Shown: positions 9,783 to 24,700 of the stretch, one piece after another
Numbering within the stretch: position 1 is the stretch's first letter
How the letters are laid out: each line of letters opens with the position of its first letter
NCBI GenBank assembly: GCA_963575645.1
Contig: OY754466.1
Location: 34,442,001 to 34,506,000 of the forward strand
Source: Xanthostigma xanthostigma
Taxonomy: Eukaryota > Arthropoda > Insecta > Raphidioptera > Raphidiidae
Length of the DNA stretch: 64,000 bases
Reading direction: 5' to 3'
The notes under the pieces: model-generated
What the model saw: the letters and a program-made list of their open reading frames with translations, nothing else
The model's database searches: none
Told to the model about the DNA's origin: nothing
Translations under genes and position numbers: made by a program

Positions 9783-12700
9783 CTGAAAAATCAAATTTAT
9801 TTTTTTTGTCTCAATACACAAGAAAAAATTAAATATCGGTGAAATAAATATTGAATAGTTTTAATTTTCTCATCTTATAATTAGGCGCGACCCAAGCTTT
9901 AGCTGAAAGCAGCTATATGTACTTTTTTTATATCGAAACACTCATGAAAGTGTAGTTAAAAAGTAATAAAAATACTATAATAAATGCAGTAATTCTTCTT
10001 ATATTTTCATTGTTAATTTCAGGATTAGTTCCAATTGAGCTTTGTTCATGATCAGACTTCGTGAATTACAAACCAATTTATTTTTAAATTTTTTTAAACA
10101 CAAATATAATTTACATTTCACAATAATACTATCAATATCAGGGACATAGCTAGAAAGAAATTAAACTTTTGGGATACATTTTTTTTTTGTAACGAAAATT
10201 TCTTTTAATCTTAGCCACCTAAAATCAGTCGTAGTTTCGCCCTGAATTTTTCACCAATAGATTAGAAAAGTTAAAAAGACCGTACCCTATCATCAGGAGA
10301 TAATTTAATTTTGAAATTTAATGAGATGATCAGTTTTTATCATCTCCAGATGATGCTAAGAAGGTTAGCGAAACGAGAAAAAACTTTTTTGGTGTTCTGT
10401 AGTTACATTTTTAGTATTCGATGATAGGAAGGTTGTTGGTGATAATTGAATTGTAATCACCAACAACCTTTCGATCATCGAATACTAAAAATGTAACTAC
10501 AGAACACCAAAAAAGTTTTTTTCTCGTTTCGCTAACCTTAATGCATCCCGACTTCTCTGATGACGACAATGCGTAATTTTCCTTGGAAAAAATTACATTT
10601 TATTTGTTTGCGAAAAATTGAGCTTCTTTTTGTTAAGAATGTAAAAATAATATTCTGTAGAGGTGTAAAGTGTGATTAAAATGAATAATATCGTTTTATG
10701 CGTTTTAAAATTTAATACACGCAATTAAAAACTTGAATAACGCATTATCTCAGTACATAACCCTTTTATCGTATCCTGAGAATGTTTTGAAAACGATCTC
10801 AAGCTACGCTGAGAGAAAAACAGACAGAGGCGCCTCGTGAATAATATAAGTGAAATAAGCGAAAAATGAGAAAACATTTTTTTTCTGCGAATTTGTAAAT
10901 GTTGTTTATGATTAAAAATTTTAAACTTTATTGACTTCTGGAAAAAATAACAGTGGCGAATGGGTGTGTGTTTTTTTTTTTTTAATGGTAACGTCAAAGT
11001 TACAGTAAATATAGGATAGTTATTAATTACAGATTATCGGATACTTGACAGATTAAATAAATAGATATTAGTTTTTCAAATGTTGCAACATTTCGTTGAT
11101 AGTTTTCAATTTTTTTACGCAATATTTGATGTTAATATCCTCAGTTAATCGATGATAAACCACTTTAGTATAAATGTTTGATACAATTTTTCATATAAAA
11201 ATTGTATCAAAAATTTATAGTAAAGTGGTTTATGATCGATTAACTGAGGATATTAACATCAAATATTGCCTGAAGAAGTTGAAAACTATCAACGAAACGT
11301 TGCAACATTTGAAAAACTAATATCTATTTATTTAACCAGTCCAAGTATCCGATAATCTATTATTAATACTAAGTAACATGGACGAAAACAACAGCCCTAA
11401 TAGTATAGTTAATTTATTCTATTTAAAAAAATTCCAGCCAATTGGGCGACGGGACCATTCCAACTTCAAAAATGTTGACCAAACCTCCTCCCAAAATTTT
11501 GTGTCAATCCGCTCATCCGTTTGACCTGTATTGTGTTCACAGACAGACTAGCACGCACAGAGTTTTTCAAAAATATATTTTTTGGATTCGGAGGACCTCA
11601 AAGGAAAGATATTGTAAAATTTTTGAAAAGTACCATTCCCCACTTGTGGGTTGGAATGGTAAAATTCCAGCCAATTGGGCGACAGGACCATTCCAACTTC
11701 AAAATTGTTGACATTTGATTATAATAAAGAAAATAAAATTTCTGATATCGCGTGAGGTGACGCGAGTAATGGCTAGTATTCAATATGATATTTGCTATTC
11801 GTTGCCATGGTTACCTATACAATAGTTCCACGTCATGTATAAACTAATCAAAGCATGCCGAACTAGTTTATTTCTGACAGATCCATAAAACAAAAGAGCG
11901 GCTGATTTTTTTATTTTCAAAATATTTCCGAAACTCTTAAGTTCAAAAAAAAATTTCAACGAAACTTTCTTGAAAAAATAAATAATATAATAAGCCGTTA
12001 TAAAAAGTTTACCATTATTATATAAAAAAACACCGTTATAGCAAATATCTCTTCTGCGCACGCGCCGATTTTCCCCAAAAACAATAGGGCTCTTCATATT
12101 TACATACCAAACAGCCTCCCATAATTTGGTTTCAATCCGGTCATCCGTTTGACCTGTATCGTGTTCACAGACTAACAGACGCACAGAGTTTTTTGAAAAA
12201 TATGTTTTTTGGATTCGGGGGACCTCAAAACGAAAAGATATTGTAAAATTTTTGAAAAGTGATTTTTGACCTAAACTAGTACCATTCCCCACTTGTGGGT
12301 TGGAATGGTAAAATACGCGTTTAAAGATAGGTAGGTATACTTATCTGAAATTGCGATATTATAAATGGAGAAAATTGAACGTGTTATACCTAACCTTTTT
12401 GTATTATCTCGAACTTACATAATTACATTTTTACACACTCTCCTGTAGGTACAATATCTGCTTTTCATCCGTGTATGGCGGTCGCAAAATGACCTATTTA
12501 CGACTAGTGCGTAAAACAAGCAAACGTACACGATCTAACCATATTAATAATAACCACGTAAGCCTTCCATTGAAAATATATAAAATAACAGCAGATCCGA
12601 ATAGTAATTTCCATGAACAACCTAATAGAACTAAGTTTGTTATAAAATGGAACAGTAGTATCGAAATGTTAAAAAAGACATACTTAAAATAAAGTGAAAA

Positions 12701-15700
12701 GCAACCATTTTATAGGATAGAAAACATGTATATATCTCGGACGTAATGAAATTTTGGCTCGTGTGACTTATACTTCGCTGACGCTAGTTTTAACAGAACG
12801 TCATTTACTCGTCAAAAATAACTTACATTCCATCCTAGATTCATAAACTAGGTGTACTTTTTCCTAATAACATTTTTCGTAATTTTTTCAAATACCCAAT
12901 TTTTTCAAATAACCCAATTTTTTCAAATATCTGTTCAAAAAAGTTTAATTTCCTGGCAATTTGGGAATAAATAAAAAAGTGTATTTTTCGTTTTTAACTT
13001 TATTTTAATCAAAACCGATCAGGATGGATGAAACCAAATTTTTGAATCTCACTGTATATGTAAAAATGGGACTGTGACTGATAATTATAGTACGGTTCGC
13101 TTAATGGAGCGGCAAAGCAAAACAATACAACTCATACCCATCTCACGCATAAAATCTATGTCGCTGATATTACATTGTGAAGTATAAGTGTATGACACAG
13201 TGCTTAAATTTTTAATTTGTACACTTAATACATATTATGTTAGGGTGATGAAATATACAATCAAAACAACCAACCTTTCGGCGCTCCTTCTCCTTCTAGA
13301 AATCCGCCACCGAGCTGTCTTTGTTCTTGACCAGTAATAGCGATGCCTCCTCCAGGTATAACATGGTCTACCAACTGTAAAATTAATATCAGTAAATATA
13401 TTATGATATAATTTTATTATACAGAGTGCTTTGAGAGTATTTTATTAAACTTTCAGACGACAAAAAGCTTTTAGATAGGATCTAAAACTGCGTTAACAAC
13501 AATGAAAACTGTTTGTAATTTTGCGCATAATATTCCAGTTCCATTATAATTAAAGTTTGAAGATGATTACCGGAACCCGATTAAAATTTAATTTTGCATT
13601 TTTTTCTCATTTCATTCAAAATTTATTCGGAACTTATTCATATCGGAAACTTTCTTATAAGTAATAACGTGCATTTTTAATTTTAATGTAAGACGTTTAG
13701 GATTCCATGATCCAAGTGTCTTATCAAGTAGAGTAAGAATAATTTTTAGTTGTGTGGAAGTAGGAAATATTTTGAATTAGAAACATGAAAATTAGTTCAT
13801 ATGACAACGAAAATTTCACTAAAATCGATCTAGTATTTTCTGAGATAAACGCTGTATTTTTTAGGTTAAAAAAAAGTAGCAAATTAAATTTTAAAGAAAT
13901 GTGTTATTTGAAGTACATACTCTGTTGTGGAAACCTCGTCCTACTCGTTCTGCATTGATCCATAGTTGCCATTCTCCCGTGCGGCCGTTCCAACTGTGAC
14001 ACGAGTGGTACCACTTGTTCAGCCGGATCGGGTAGTTCAATCTGAAGAATGTGTGTCCAGCCACTGCCAGACTGTAGTAACTTGAGCGGTCAGTGTTCGA
14101 TATCCATGCTAAAATTGCTCGCGGCTGGTGATCCACTGCAATTGACAACTCAAATTAGTAAATCTTATTTATTTTTTTAACACATTTTTTTTTTTAATTC
14201 GTGTTTTCATGTTTATTTGTATTTTCAACAGTGATGGCCCGAGAATATTTTCTGGGCGGTGCGAGATCTTCTAATTGCGCCTCCAAACCGTAAATTTCAA
14301 AGCACCTTCTATGCAGTCGGTTAACCAATTAATTAAACGGCATATAGGCTATATTTTGTTTAAAAGTAGGAATTACAATGAGATATTCACGTTTATTATT
14401 GATATTTAAGAAAAATTACAGTAACTGAACGTTCTCCACTGCCCTAGGCTTGGCTCTGAATTTCTATACCTAACTTTATTATTTTGATATTTATTATAAT
14501 GATATTGTATACAAGCATGTAAACTGACCAATTCCTCACTAGTGCAATGAAATAGAACAAAACTATTTGCGCTATATATCAATTCCACAGTAAATCACTG
14601 TTTGCTTGCCATTTGTTTTTTTTACAACCTACTATTAAAAGAGACATTTATTCAAAAGTGTACTGCCAAAATTTCGAAAATGAAGTGAAACGTAGCTATT
14701 TTGCACGAGTTACGTGTAGAAACTTACATATCTCGTGAGTAATGGTATTAGAGCCTATGTAACTACACTATACAGTATAGATTTTTAAATTTTATACACA
14801 TCGTTTGACGTTTATTTACCTTAGGTTTTAGTGGAATGGTTTACAATACAAAAAAAAAACAATATTTATTTTCTAAAATATTTCATGATCATAAACAAAT
14901 TTTCTTCTGAAAGTGACTTCTGCATTTAGAATAAAAACTATATACAAATAACTATATATTTTAAACATTTTGAAATTATTGTCATAAAAATAAAAAAAAT
15001 ATTGTCTGAAGACACAAGTAATTCAAGAATTACAAGGCGCGAATTTTACATAATATACCCCAACGTTATGTTCGAAAATTGATGTATATTTTTAACGACA
15101 CTTTGAGCTTAATAATATAATTTAATTAACTTAATCTAATAAAAAAATAACAGTTGAAAGTATTGAAACACAGAAAGGAAAAAATCATTTTAATAATTTA
15201 TTAATAATTAATTTAGGTTCATAAATATAAAAGCGTTAGCTGTAAACTCTATGATCGTTTATTAGTCACAATCAATAATATAATTGTGACCCTAAATTAT
15301 AAAAATTATATTTTCTTTTTGGTACATTTCAATAAAAACTTTCTTTTTATTAGTATTTTATTTTTCTTGTTTTTATAGTCTTTCAAAATTTTAACTATTA
15401 TGACATTAAATTATAAAAATTATTTGATTATTTTATTCAAGATGGTTGAGAAGGAAAAGGTATTCCGTCATCTTGGGGCATCCGCCATATTGGATATATA
15501 CATTGTCACCAGACTTGCTGTGTGTGAAATTTCAAAGCTTTAGTTAATTTAATCTAGTCGAACAAATTGCAGCAATTAGATTATGGGGCCTTTCCAACTA
15601 ATAAATTATAATATTGACATTTGACATATAATAACAAAGAAAATAAAATTTCCGTTAACGCGTATAGTAACGCGTATATAGTTACCACTAAATATTATAA

Positions 15701-18700
15701 AATTTGCTGTTCGTGTTCATGGTTTTCTATATGTTATCACGTTATGATGTTAAAAATAAACAAAGAATGCTTGTCAAATACCTAACATCTACGGAACAAA
15801 CTAACATTAGATTTTTTTTATTTTCAAAATATTTCTGAAACTAAGTACAAATTTAGAAAAACACATTTTTTCATGACTATCTTGTAAAAATATACAGGCT
15901 AATAAACTGTTATGACATGTAAGTATATCATAATTATAAAAAAAAACAACATTGAAAGGTAGGTACTTCTTTCTCTGTTGCGCATGCGCCGATTTTCCCG
16001 AAAAATAAATTACAAAACTTTCTTGTAAAACATATAGAATAATAATCCGTTATGAAAAGTTTACTATTATTATATAAAAAACATCATAGCATATAATATC
16101 TTTTGCGCATGCGCCGATTATCCCCAAAAAAAATTACAAAAATTTCTAGTAAAATATGCAGAATAATAAGCCGTTATAAAAACTATATTATTATTTTATA
16201 AAACAACATTATAAAAGATATACTCTTTTGCGCATGCGCCGATGTTCCCCAAAAAACAATAAATCACTTTATATTTGCATATCAAACATCCTCCCAAAAT
16301 TTGGTTACAATCCGATCATCCGTTGTGTCGGAATGGTAAGAAATGTCAAAAATGACGTTTGCAACTGTCAAAGTTTTATGTTCTAAATTAGTTATTCAAA
16401 TTGTTAACTCAGAAGGCGTTGCATTTTACCAATATTTATAATGGCATTCGTTTTTGAACAAATGCAAACTTTTTATTTTAGTACTACCAAGGCAATTTTA
16501 AATGAAAGGCTTGCCTTTTTTTAATATTTATTTATAATTAAAAAGGTATTTATTTAATTAAATATCTTTTTAATTAGTCGGGCACAACGGGTTTTTTTGT
16601 TTTCAATAATTTATTAATGTTTTAATTTTAATTTAAATAGTTTTTTTTTAATTTCCACCGACTAGTTTTGGAGAAATCAATGAAAACATATCATCCATCT
16701 ACCGTTTTACCATAAAGCCAATGTTAAATATGCCTACTTTTGAAGTCATTTATTTATATAAATAATCGGGCAACCCCCCCTAAAATTTTCAGAATTGGTT
16801 TAGACTTAGTCCAACTTAAAAAAAAATCAATCCTTTCTATTTCAAATTACCTTGGTGCTCGTATTTTAAATTGTCATGTTAAACCGTGCAACAATTAAAT
16901 TGAATTCATTTCTATATAATTATGTATAAAATGAATTTATTTCTATATAAATCGGGATAAAAAAACTGTTTGGGCAAATTCTGTTACACGAAATATATGT
17001 AAAATGTTCTCCTCTTTCGTTTAAGACTGGTTTCAAACCGATCTGATTTAAATTGAGCGAGAAATAAGCAAAAAACTTTTTTTTTCCTAATTTTCTCCCC
17101 TCTGGGACAAAAATTCAAAAATCGGGCGACGTTAGGATTTAAGTTACCCGGAGACGAATCGAACAAAAAAAAGTTTTTTAAAATCGGTTAAGGCGTTTGG
17201 GCTGTACGCTGGATACAAAAAGCGTGACTCACAGATTCACAGATTCACAGATTCACAGACAAAGCGAGTACATATAGGCGCTTTAGCTTACGCTATTCGC
17301 GCCTAAAAAGGGTTGAAACATGTTTTCTCTCTCAATTTTTGCTAAATTGATTTGGTGCAATGTCACGAAAGTAGTTTATCGCAAAAATGACGCAATGCTT
17401 TTACTGTTGGCTATGTACATTGTACACCCTTGATCAGCTGTTAAAATGTTTTGAGATTAGGAAATTTCCGCTTGACAAAAATACTAGGACTTGTTTGTAG
17501 TTGAACCGCAATTAAAACTGATCGACGTGGTAGACCATTATGACGTCCCGCGGCACAATGTGTCTTATTAGTAGTTATACTAACTAATAAGTAATAATAT
17601 AGAAAGTCATGACTTTGAGATATATTCAGATATGTTATGTTCCAAATTGAGATTACATTAATTTTCATATCTATATAACTATTAATTCCCTGTTTTCTGA
17701 CTTGCTATAGGTATTATTAGTTACTATAAATATGACACTTGGTACTATGTGAAGTTACCCGCACTGAAAACAGCATAGCGCGGAGAATCTTCAATTTTTA
17801 ATTTTGAAGTTACATAAATCGGTTGTTTTTTAAAATATTAGAAAAAAATCTTTCGATATTAATTTCGTAATTTTTAGGATTATCATTAATAAAAAAATAT
17901 GGGAAACTTCCTAATTATGTATAATTTATTATTGCTGTCAATCATGGAATGCGTTTACATATATTTTATTTTGTTTAGAGCAAAAGCATTGATAAAAATT
18001 ATTTGATTGATTCATCGGTTTTCTAGTGGGTAATTAGTGTTAAAATTATATTGACCCGTCGTTTGATTTATAAGCAGATTTCCGCCGTTTATTTGTCTAT
18101 TTATAACTGAGATTTTCATTTCATCGGCTTCTTTCTGAATGTTTGATAAAAAGCAGATTATGTCCAGAGCCGTGTTCGTTTCGTTTAAAACAAAAATATA
18201 AAGTAATTTATTATTCTATTGAGAAAGTGAACACACTGTATGACACATAAATATATTATTATGTATTAACTTGAGAAAGGCAGCGGTGATACTGATCAAT
18301 AATAATTGCATTTTTACATTACGTGTACCTATAACACTAGCCTTATTATCCAACGGTAAAAGTAGTTGTTTTTGCCATAGTCGTTGTACACATGTACTGC
18401 CATTGCATTTGTACTTTTTTTTTGAAATTTACAACGGCATAATGACGACATAATATAACTTCCCTTCAAAATAAAATTGAAAAACTGATGAAACAAATAT
18501 ACAAAGGCTATAGCAAGAGTGATCTAGGCTACATTTTATCCCAAAAATAGCCCGTAAGAGGGTGGAAACTGGGGTTTCTGGTTTCTCCACCTTTTTTCAT
18601 TTCTCGAGGCACGAGAATTCTGGATCAGGATTTCTCGAGTATCTCGAAAAATTTGAATTTCTTAATAACACACGATGTCATTTTTAAATGTTTGCTTTAT

Positions 18701-21700
18701 TACAAATTAGGCTGATAGATGAGATCAATTAAATCAAACGATACATTTTTAGTTACCATAAATTGCACCTATTAATTAACAAATCAACAACAAACAATAA
18801 ATTTCGCAAACTATGCTCAGCTGATCTATATAAAAAGTAAAGAGTAGGGTAGTACTTAACTTTTTTTATAATTATTGGGTCCCTACCAGTTCCCAAATGT
18901 ACAGCAGTCTTTAACAAAATAAAAAATAACTCGTTAATAATTAGTAAACGGAATTAGCACGCAATTGATTTTCCAAGTTCTCGAGGCGTTGAGTTTTTTT
19001 CCCGTCTCGACTAAAAACAAATTTCTCGAGAATTTTCGAGCAGAAACCCTATAGGCCAGTCGTATCTAACATTAAACTCGCAAACTAACGTGTAGTTATG
19101 ATTTTTTAATATGTTTTTAGGACCACTACCAGTAGCGTATATCCAAGTTTGCAGCTTCGAAAGACCTGTGCTAACTTTGCGGCACTCAAAAAACTGCGAA
19201 ATTTTCGCACTTTTTTTGGTATTCTCAATATAGGTCTTAAACTATGCATTTTTTTTAGAAAATATTTTTTATACGTTTTTAAGTACACTAAAATTGCTAC
19301 AATTTGAGACCAGAACCAGCTCTGTAGGTTCAATACTTACCGAGATACAGCTTTCCAAAAATTGACCAGTTTTCTTCAAAAAAGTGAAATTTTAAGATTT
19401 GGTCAATTTTTGACCCCGATATCGGGGAAAATACTCATTTTAAGGGTAATATCATAGGAACATATATTGTAGCAAATGTAATTAGCTTTAATTTAATTTT
19501 AAAATGGCTGAATCGATTGTGATGGTACTTAACAAACAGATAAGGGGCTATACTAGGACTGATCTTGGCTGCATTTAACTCAAAAATAACCCTGAAGGCG
19601 ATGAAGAGGGGGGGATCTTCATTTCGGAACGGTTGAACCGATTGTGATAGCACTTCACAGACAGGTACAGGGCTACACCATGATTGGTTTTATTCCAAAA
19701 CTAACCCATAAGAGGGGGTGGAAACCTTCATAAAGAATATGCTGTATCTCTAAAAATGCTTATACTCTTGCACCTCTTGCACATTAATATATAGAAATAA
19801 AATAAAAAACTTCTTCCTTTGGCAAATTTAATAAAAATAAACTTAATTCTTGGTTACATGTACACGTTTCGACATAATTAATGCCATCATCAGGCCATCA
19901 GAAATTATAAAATAAGAATTATCATCTGTAAAAAATACAAATATATAAGTTCTGTAACTACGTAATAGTCAAAGTAAAATATTATTAAAGATATATATGC
20001 TCGACGGTCTTTTGAACACACTAACGGAACGTGGGGGGGAGATTTTATGTAAAAAAACGGGGTACAATTTATCATCTATACCACGCGAAGGATGTCGCGG
20101 GCAAACCGCCAGTTTTATGATATAATTATATAACATACATCACGCCTACAGATCGTTAAGTGTCTGTACATTGTCTACAGTCTTCCGCTCGTATTAAATG
20201 TGTGACGCAACTTGTATACTGTCTATTTTCTACACCTTGTCTACATGCAGTTTAGGTGTAAATTATAATATAAAACACGAAAACTTGCCAAGTGAAAACT
20301 TGGCACCCTATTTAGATCTCAATTCTTTTTGTATTGAGGGGATAACTCAATTTTTCACAATATGAAAATAATATTCTTATTGAACTTGACTCAATTTTTT
20401 TCATTTATGTTTCTGATAGGATTTCTTTCTCTTCTGTAACGTTCAAAAGCGTGAAACAATCGATAAATTAAATGTAATATAGGTCAGTGAGTGCCCAACG
20501 TTACAGAATAGAAAGAAAAATATCTACTTACTATTCGTTGATATAAGCGAGTCTTTAAGTGTCTTTTGAAACTATAAATCTTGTTTTTGACCTTTTTAGT
20601 CTTTAGTCTTTAATAAATTTCAACTCCAGTGTACAGTCTAATTATCTGATATGGAGGAGGTAGCTCTTTCATTAGCTAAATGTGCTAATGCGCCACTTTT
20701 CCAACGTAGAAATATCATGTACCATTAACACCGTCACTTTTACCATATATTATTTCCATTTTGTTAACTTGTTATATTAAAATTATAATCAAACTTACTA
20801 ATTTTTACGGACAAGAACGTACGCTTGTAAATACATAAATAAATACTTCAAGTAAATAAAATTGTCGACCAATTTTTCTCAGACCATACGATATATTGAC
20901 AAAAATGATAAAAATACAAATCAATATAACACAAGATGACGTTTCGATCCGGATTTGGATCTTCTTCAGAAATATCTAAAAAATATAAAAATTAATTAGT
21001 ATTAAGTAATAGATTTCACGCACGATTGAAACTTTGAAAGATTCAAAAAATAATTTGTTATTTCTTCAGAAATATCTAAAAAATATAAAAATTAGTTAGT
21101 ATTAAGTAATAGATTTCACTCAGGATTGAAACTTTGAAAGATTCAAAAAATAATTTGTTATTAATTTTTCATTATTTTTTGAATCTTTTAAAGTATCAAT
21201 CCTGCGGAAATCTATTACTTAATACTAATTAATTTTTATATTTTTTAGATATTTCTGAAGAAGATCCAAATCCGGATCGAAACGTCATCTTGTGTTATAT
21301 TGATTTGTATTTTTATCATTTTTGTCAATATATCGTATGGTCTGAGAAAAATTGGTCGACAATTTTATTTACTTGAAGAGTTCTATTCAGACGTTAATCA
21401 AAGATTTGACATAAATAAATAACTATAGTCTGACATATTATTATGAAATGCCGATTGTTGAAGCCACAATGGAATATAAGAAAAATGTTATTATCCAAAC
21501 AATATCACTGTTGGGACTAAAACCTGAATCTTTCACTACCTATATAGACCAGTCATTCTAAATGTTTCAGCTGTTTACCGTTATACAGTTACGTAAACCA
21601 AAATACGTAAAAAATCGGAAATTTTCCGTAGAATTCAATACTGTATTTTTAAAATAACTGACAGTGATGGGTATTAAACTTTTTTAAATCCAAAGAATAT

Positions 21701-24700
21701 TTTTTTTAAAACGCAAAAAACAGTTTTTGACCAACTTTGGCCCCAATTTTCGGTAGACCCATCACTGTCAGTTGTTTTAAAAATACAGCATTGAATTCTA
21801 CGGAAAATTTCCGATTTTTTACATATTTTGGTTTGCTGTATAACGGTTACAAAAAATTAACATTACGTTCAAAATAGAATGACTGGTCTAATATGATAAT
21901 TGAGCCGCCGCGCCGTGATAGTGAAAGATTTAGGTTTTAGTCCCAACAGTGACATTATTATTGGATAATAACATTTTTCTAATATTGCAGTGTAACTTCA
22001 GCAATCGGTGTTTCATAATATTATTGAAACTATAGCTATTTATTTGTGGGTTATAGACAAAATATTGCAATATTGTATTATCATTAAAACTGTATATAAC
22101 TAGAAAATTTCACGTCAGTTCGCCATATTTTGAAAGAGGATGAAAATCAGGATTTTTTGCCTGCAACATGCAGACCAAATTAATTTATACTAATATAATA
22201 TAAAGCTGAAGAGTTTATTTGTTTGGTTGAACGCGCTAATCTCAGGAACTACTGGTTCGAATTGAAAAACATTTTTTTGGATAACCCCTTTATCGAGGAA
22301 GGCTGTAGGCTATATAATATCACGCTACGACCAATAGGATAGGAGAAACAATGAAAAATGTTGCAAAATATAACTCAAAATTTGTCCGTTCGACAAAAAC
22401 TTTTGAACGGTAATTCCGATCATCATGAAATTTGGACAAAACATTCATTTCGGTAAACGAAGATGAACATGCGTACTCATGTTCATTCCCCCATTCGTTC
22501 TTTTGCACCCGCGTGAAACCAGGCGGGACCGCTAGTCTAATATAAGCGCGTTAAAAGGGGCTGCTAATTCATATTTTATATGGAATTATATATTAAATTT
22601 AATTACAAATTGGAAATCTAATCGATACTTTCACTAATTTTCAAAATAGCATCTGGGAATAAACCAGCCAATTAAATGTTGTATTATCAACTGTAGTATC
22701 CATTTGGATAAAATAATAGCGGTTTTATTCACTACAATTGTTGTTGATTATAGACGCCCGATAAGGTCGGGACTCAAATCCGAAACAATTGTCAGTTAGT
22801 CTTCAATAGAACATCAGAAAATCAATAATTCTCATAATAAAGCGTATTTGCAACTGCAATCCATATAGGTACTCCGAGACGTAATTTTACATTTGGGTTT
22901 CGAGAAATATGAATATTCTAGCAAGAGCTATTTTATGTCTGAATCAAAGGTGAAATTTTTCCAATTTGTTGACTAGAGTTAAATATCAGAATTTTCTACT
23001 TCGTTTTGACTCCTAAACTATAGAAAAGTACTTTAATGATGAAGGTATGGAGAATACCAATCTAATTATGTTAATTAAAAATACTAAAAAATTAAAAAAA
23101 GGTCTCTGAATGGCTTAGAGCAATAGGTGAAGATAATTTGAATGCTATTTGTAATATCCTCATATAATAAGCATATTAATGTATTCTTTATTATTTTTAA
23201 CCTTTATTTTTTATATTTTTTTATTTTATACTTTTATTTATTATTTTTTTTATATTTTTCTACACACGTCCTAAACCCATACTCCTGCCCTAGCACTGGC
23301 TTCAGCCAAGTTGGGCAGGATTATTCCAACTTAAAAATTTATAAAATAAATGTATCACAACTATTTTGGAATTAAGTAGCTAAATAAATAAATAAATTAC
23401 GAAGAGTAAGGTTAAACAATATAATTAGTAATTTTATAGCAGTGTTTGCCATTGTATTGTATGAAACGCACCGTCGCGTCGTTGTTACAGTTACAATGCG
23501 TTATAAGAAACAAAAATATTTCCAACAGTGTCACTGTCGGCAGTAAAACCCGAAACTTCCACTATTAATAAGATTTATAATTTGTTATAAAAAATTTAAA
23601 TAACTTGAAAATGTGAATTGGTATTAGGGACGAAATCACCCTGGCCTTAAAAATAGTTCTTTCTTTCACCTAACACTCCTAGCCCAAACTTAAAAAAATA
23701 TATTTTTTTACACGCTTTATATTAACTTCACTTGTAAGTTTGGATGTATGTTTGTTTGTAACCTTCGTTTGGACTACAGCAAGTGGTTTATTACTGTAGT
23801 ATAATATGCCAGCACTGTAACTACAGTGGTTAGCCGTGCGGTCTAATGCACGGGTCTTCGCTGATGTCAACTCTCGGAATCATAGGTCGTGGGTTCTAAT
23901 CCCGTCCACGCCGAAAAAAATATGTTTTTTTTTCGGCAAATTTTTGACAATAAATCGAACTAAAAAGTGGAAAATAAATATAGTTTACTAACTAAAAAAC
24001 ACGCTTTATATCGAACTAAAAAGTAAAAAATATTTTTTTTAAAATAAGCTTAAAACAATAATGAATAAAAAATACCAGTATTATTGTGAAAAAAAAAAAT
24101 TGGTTGTCTGTAAAGTCGGTTTACGGACGATAGTTTTACGTGATAACGTATTCCGTAATACATAACCTAAACCTCCCAAAATTTGGTTTCAATCCGCTTA
24201 TCCTTGGTGTCGGAATGATAAGAAATGTCAAAAGTGACGTTTGCAACTTACAAAGTATTATGTTCTAATAATAATTAGTTATTCCAATACTTAACTTAGG
24301 AGGCGTTGCATTTCACAATATACTAATGTCAAAAAATTGAATTAAACATTAGAAATGCAGCTGTTTTCATGTTAAGACAAGACATACGTTTGCTTCTAAT
24401 TTCCATGTACGGCAAACAAAGACAACCGACCGCGTCGCGCCATGCATTACACAACATTGCATTTATACAGCTATTTTTCTATATAAATTTGTATAAAATA
24501 TTTTTCTATATAAATTTGTATAAAAAAAAAAAATTGGTTGTCTGTAAAGTCGGTTTACGGACGATAGTTTTACGTGATAACGTATTCCGTAATACATAAC
24601 TTAAACCTCCCAAAATTTGGTTTCAATCCGCTTATCCTTGGTGTCGGAATGATAAGAAATGTCAAAAGTGACGTTTGCAACTTACAAAGTATTATGTTCT

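Noticed and set aside
12471-12692. 73-codon basic protein
   Set aside because: No domain, no splice context, and it ends at the head of dispersed repeat R2.
23826-23915. Functional class II tRNA gene
   Set aside because: B box and long variable region are present, but the acceptor stem is mismatched and an A-run follows; treated as a SINE head.
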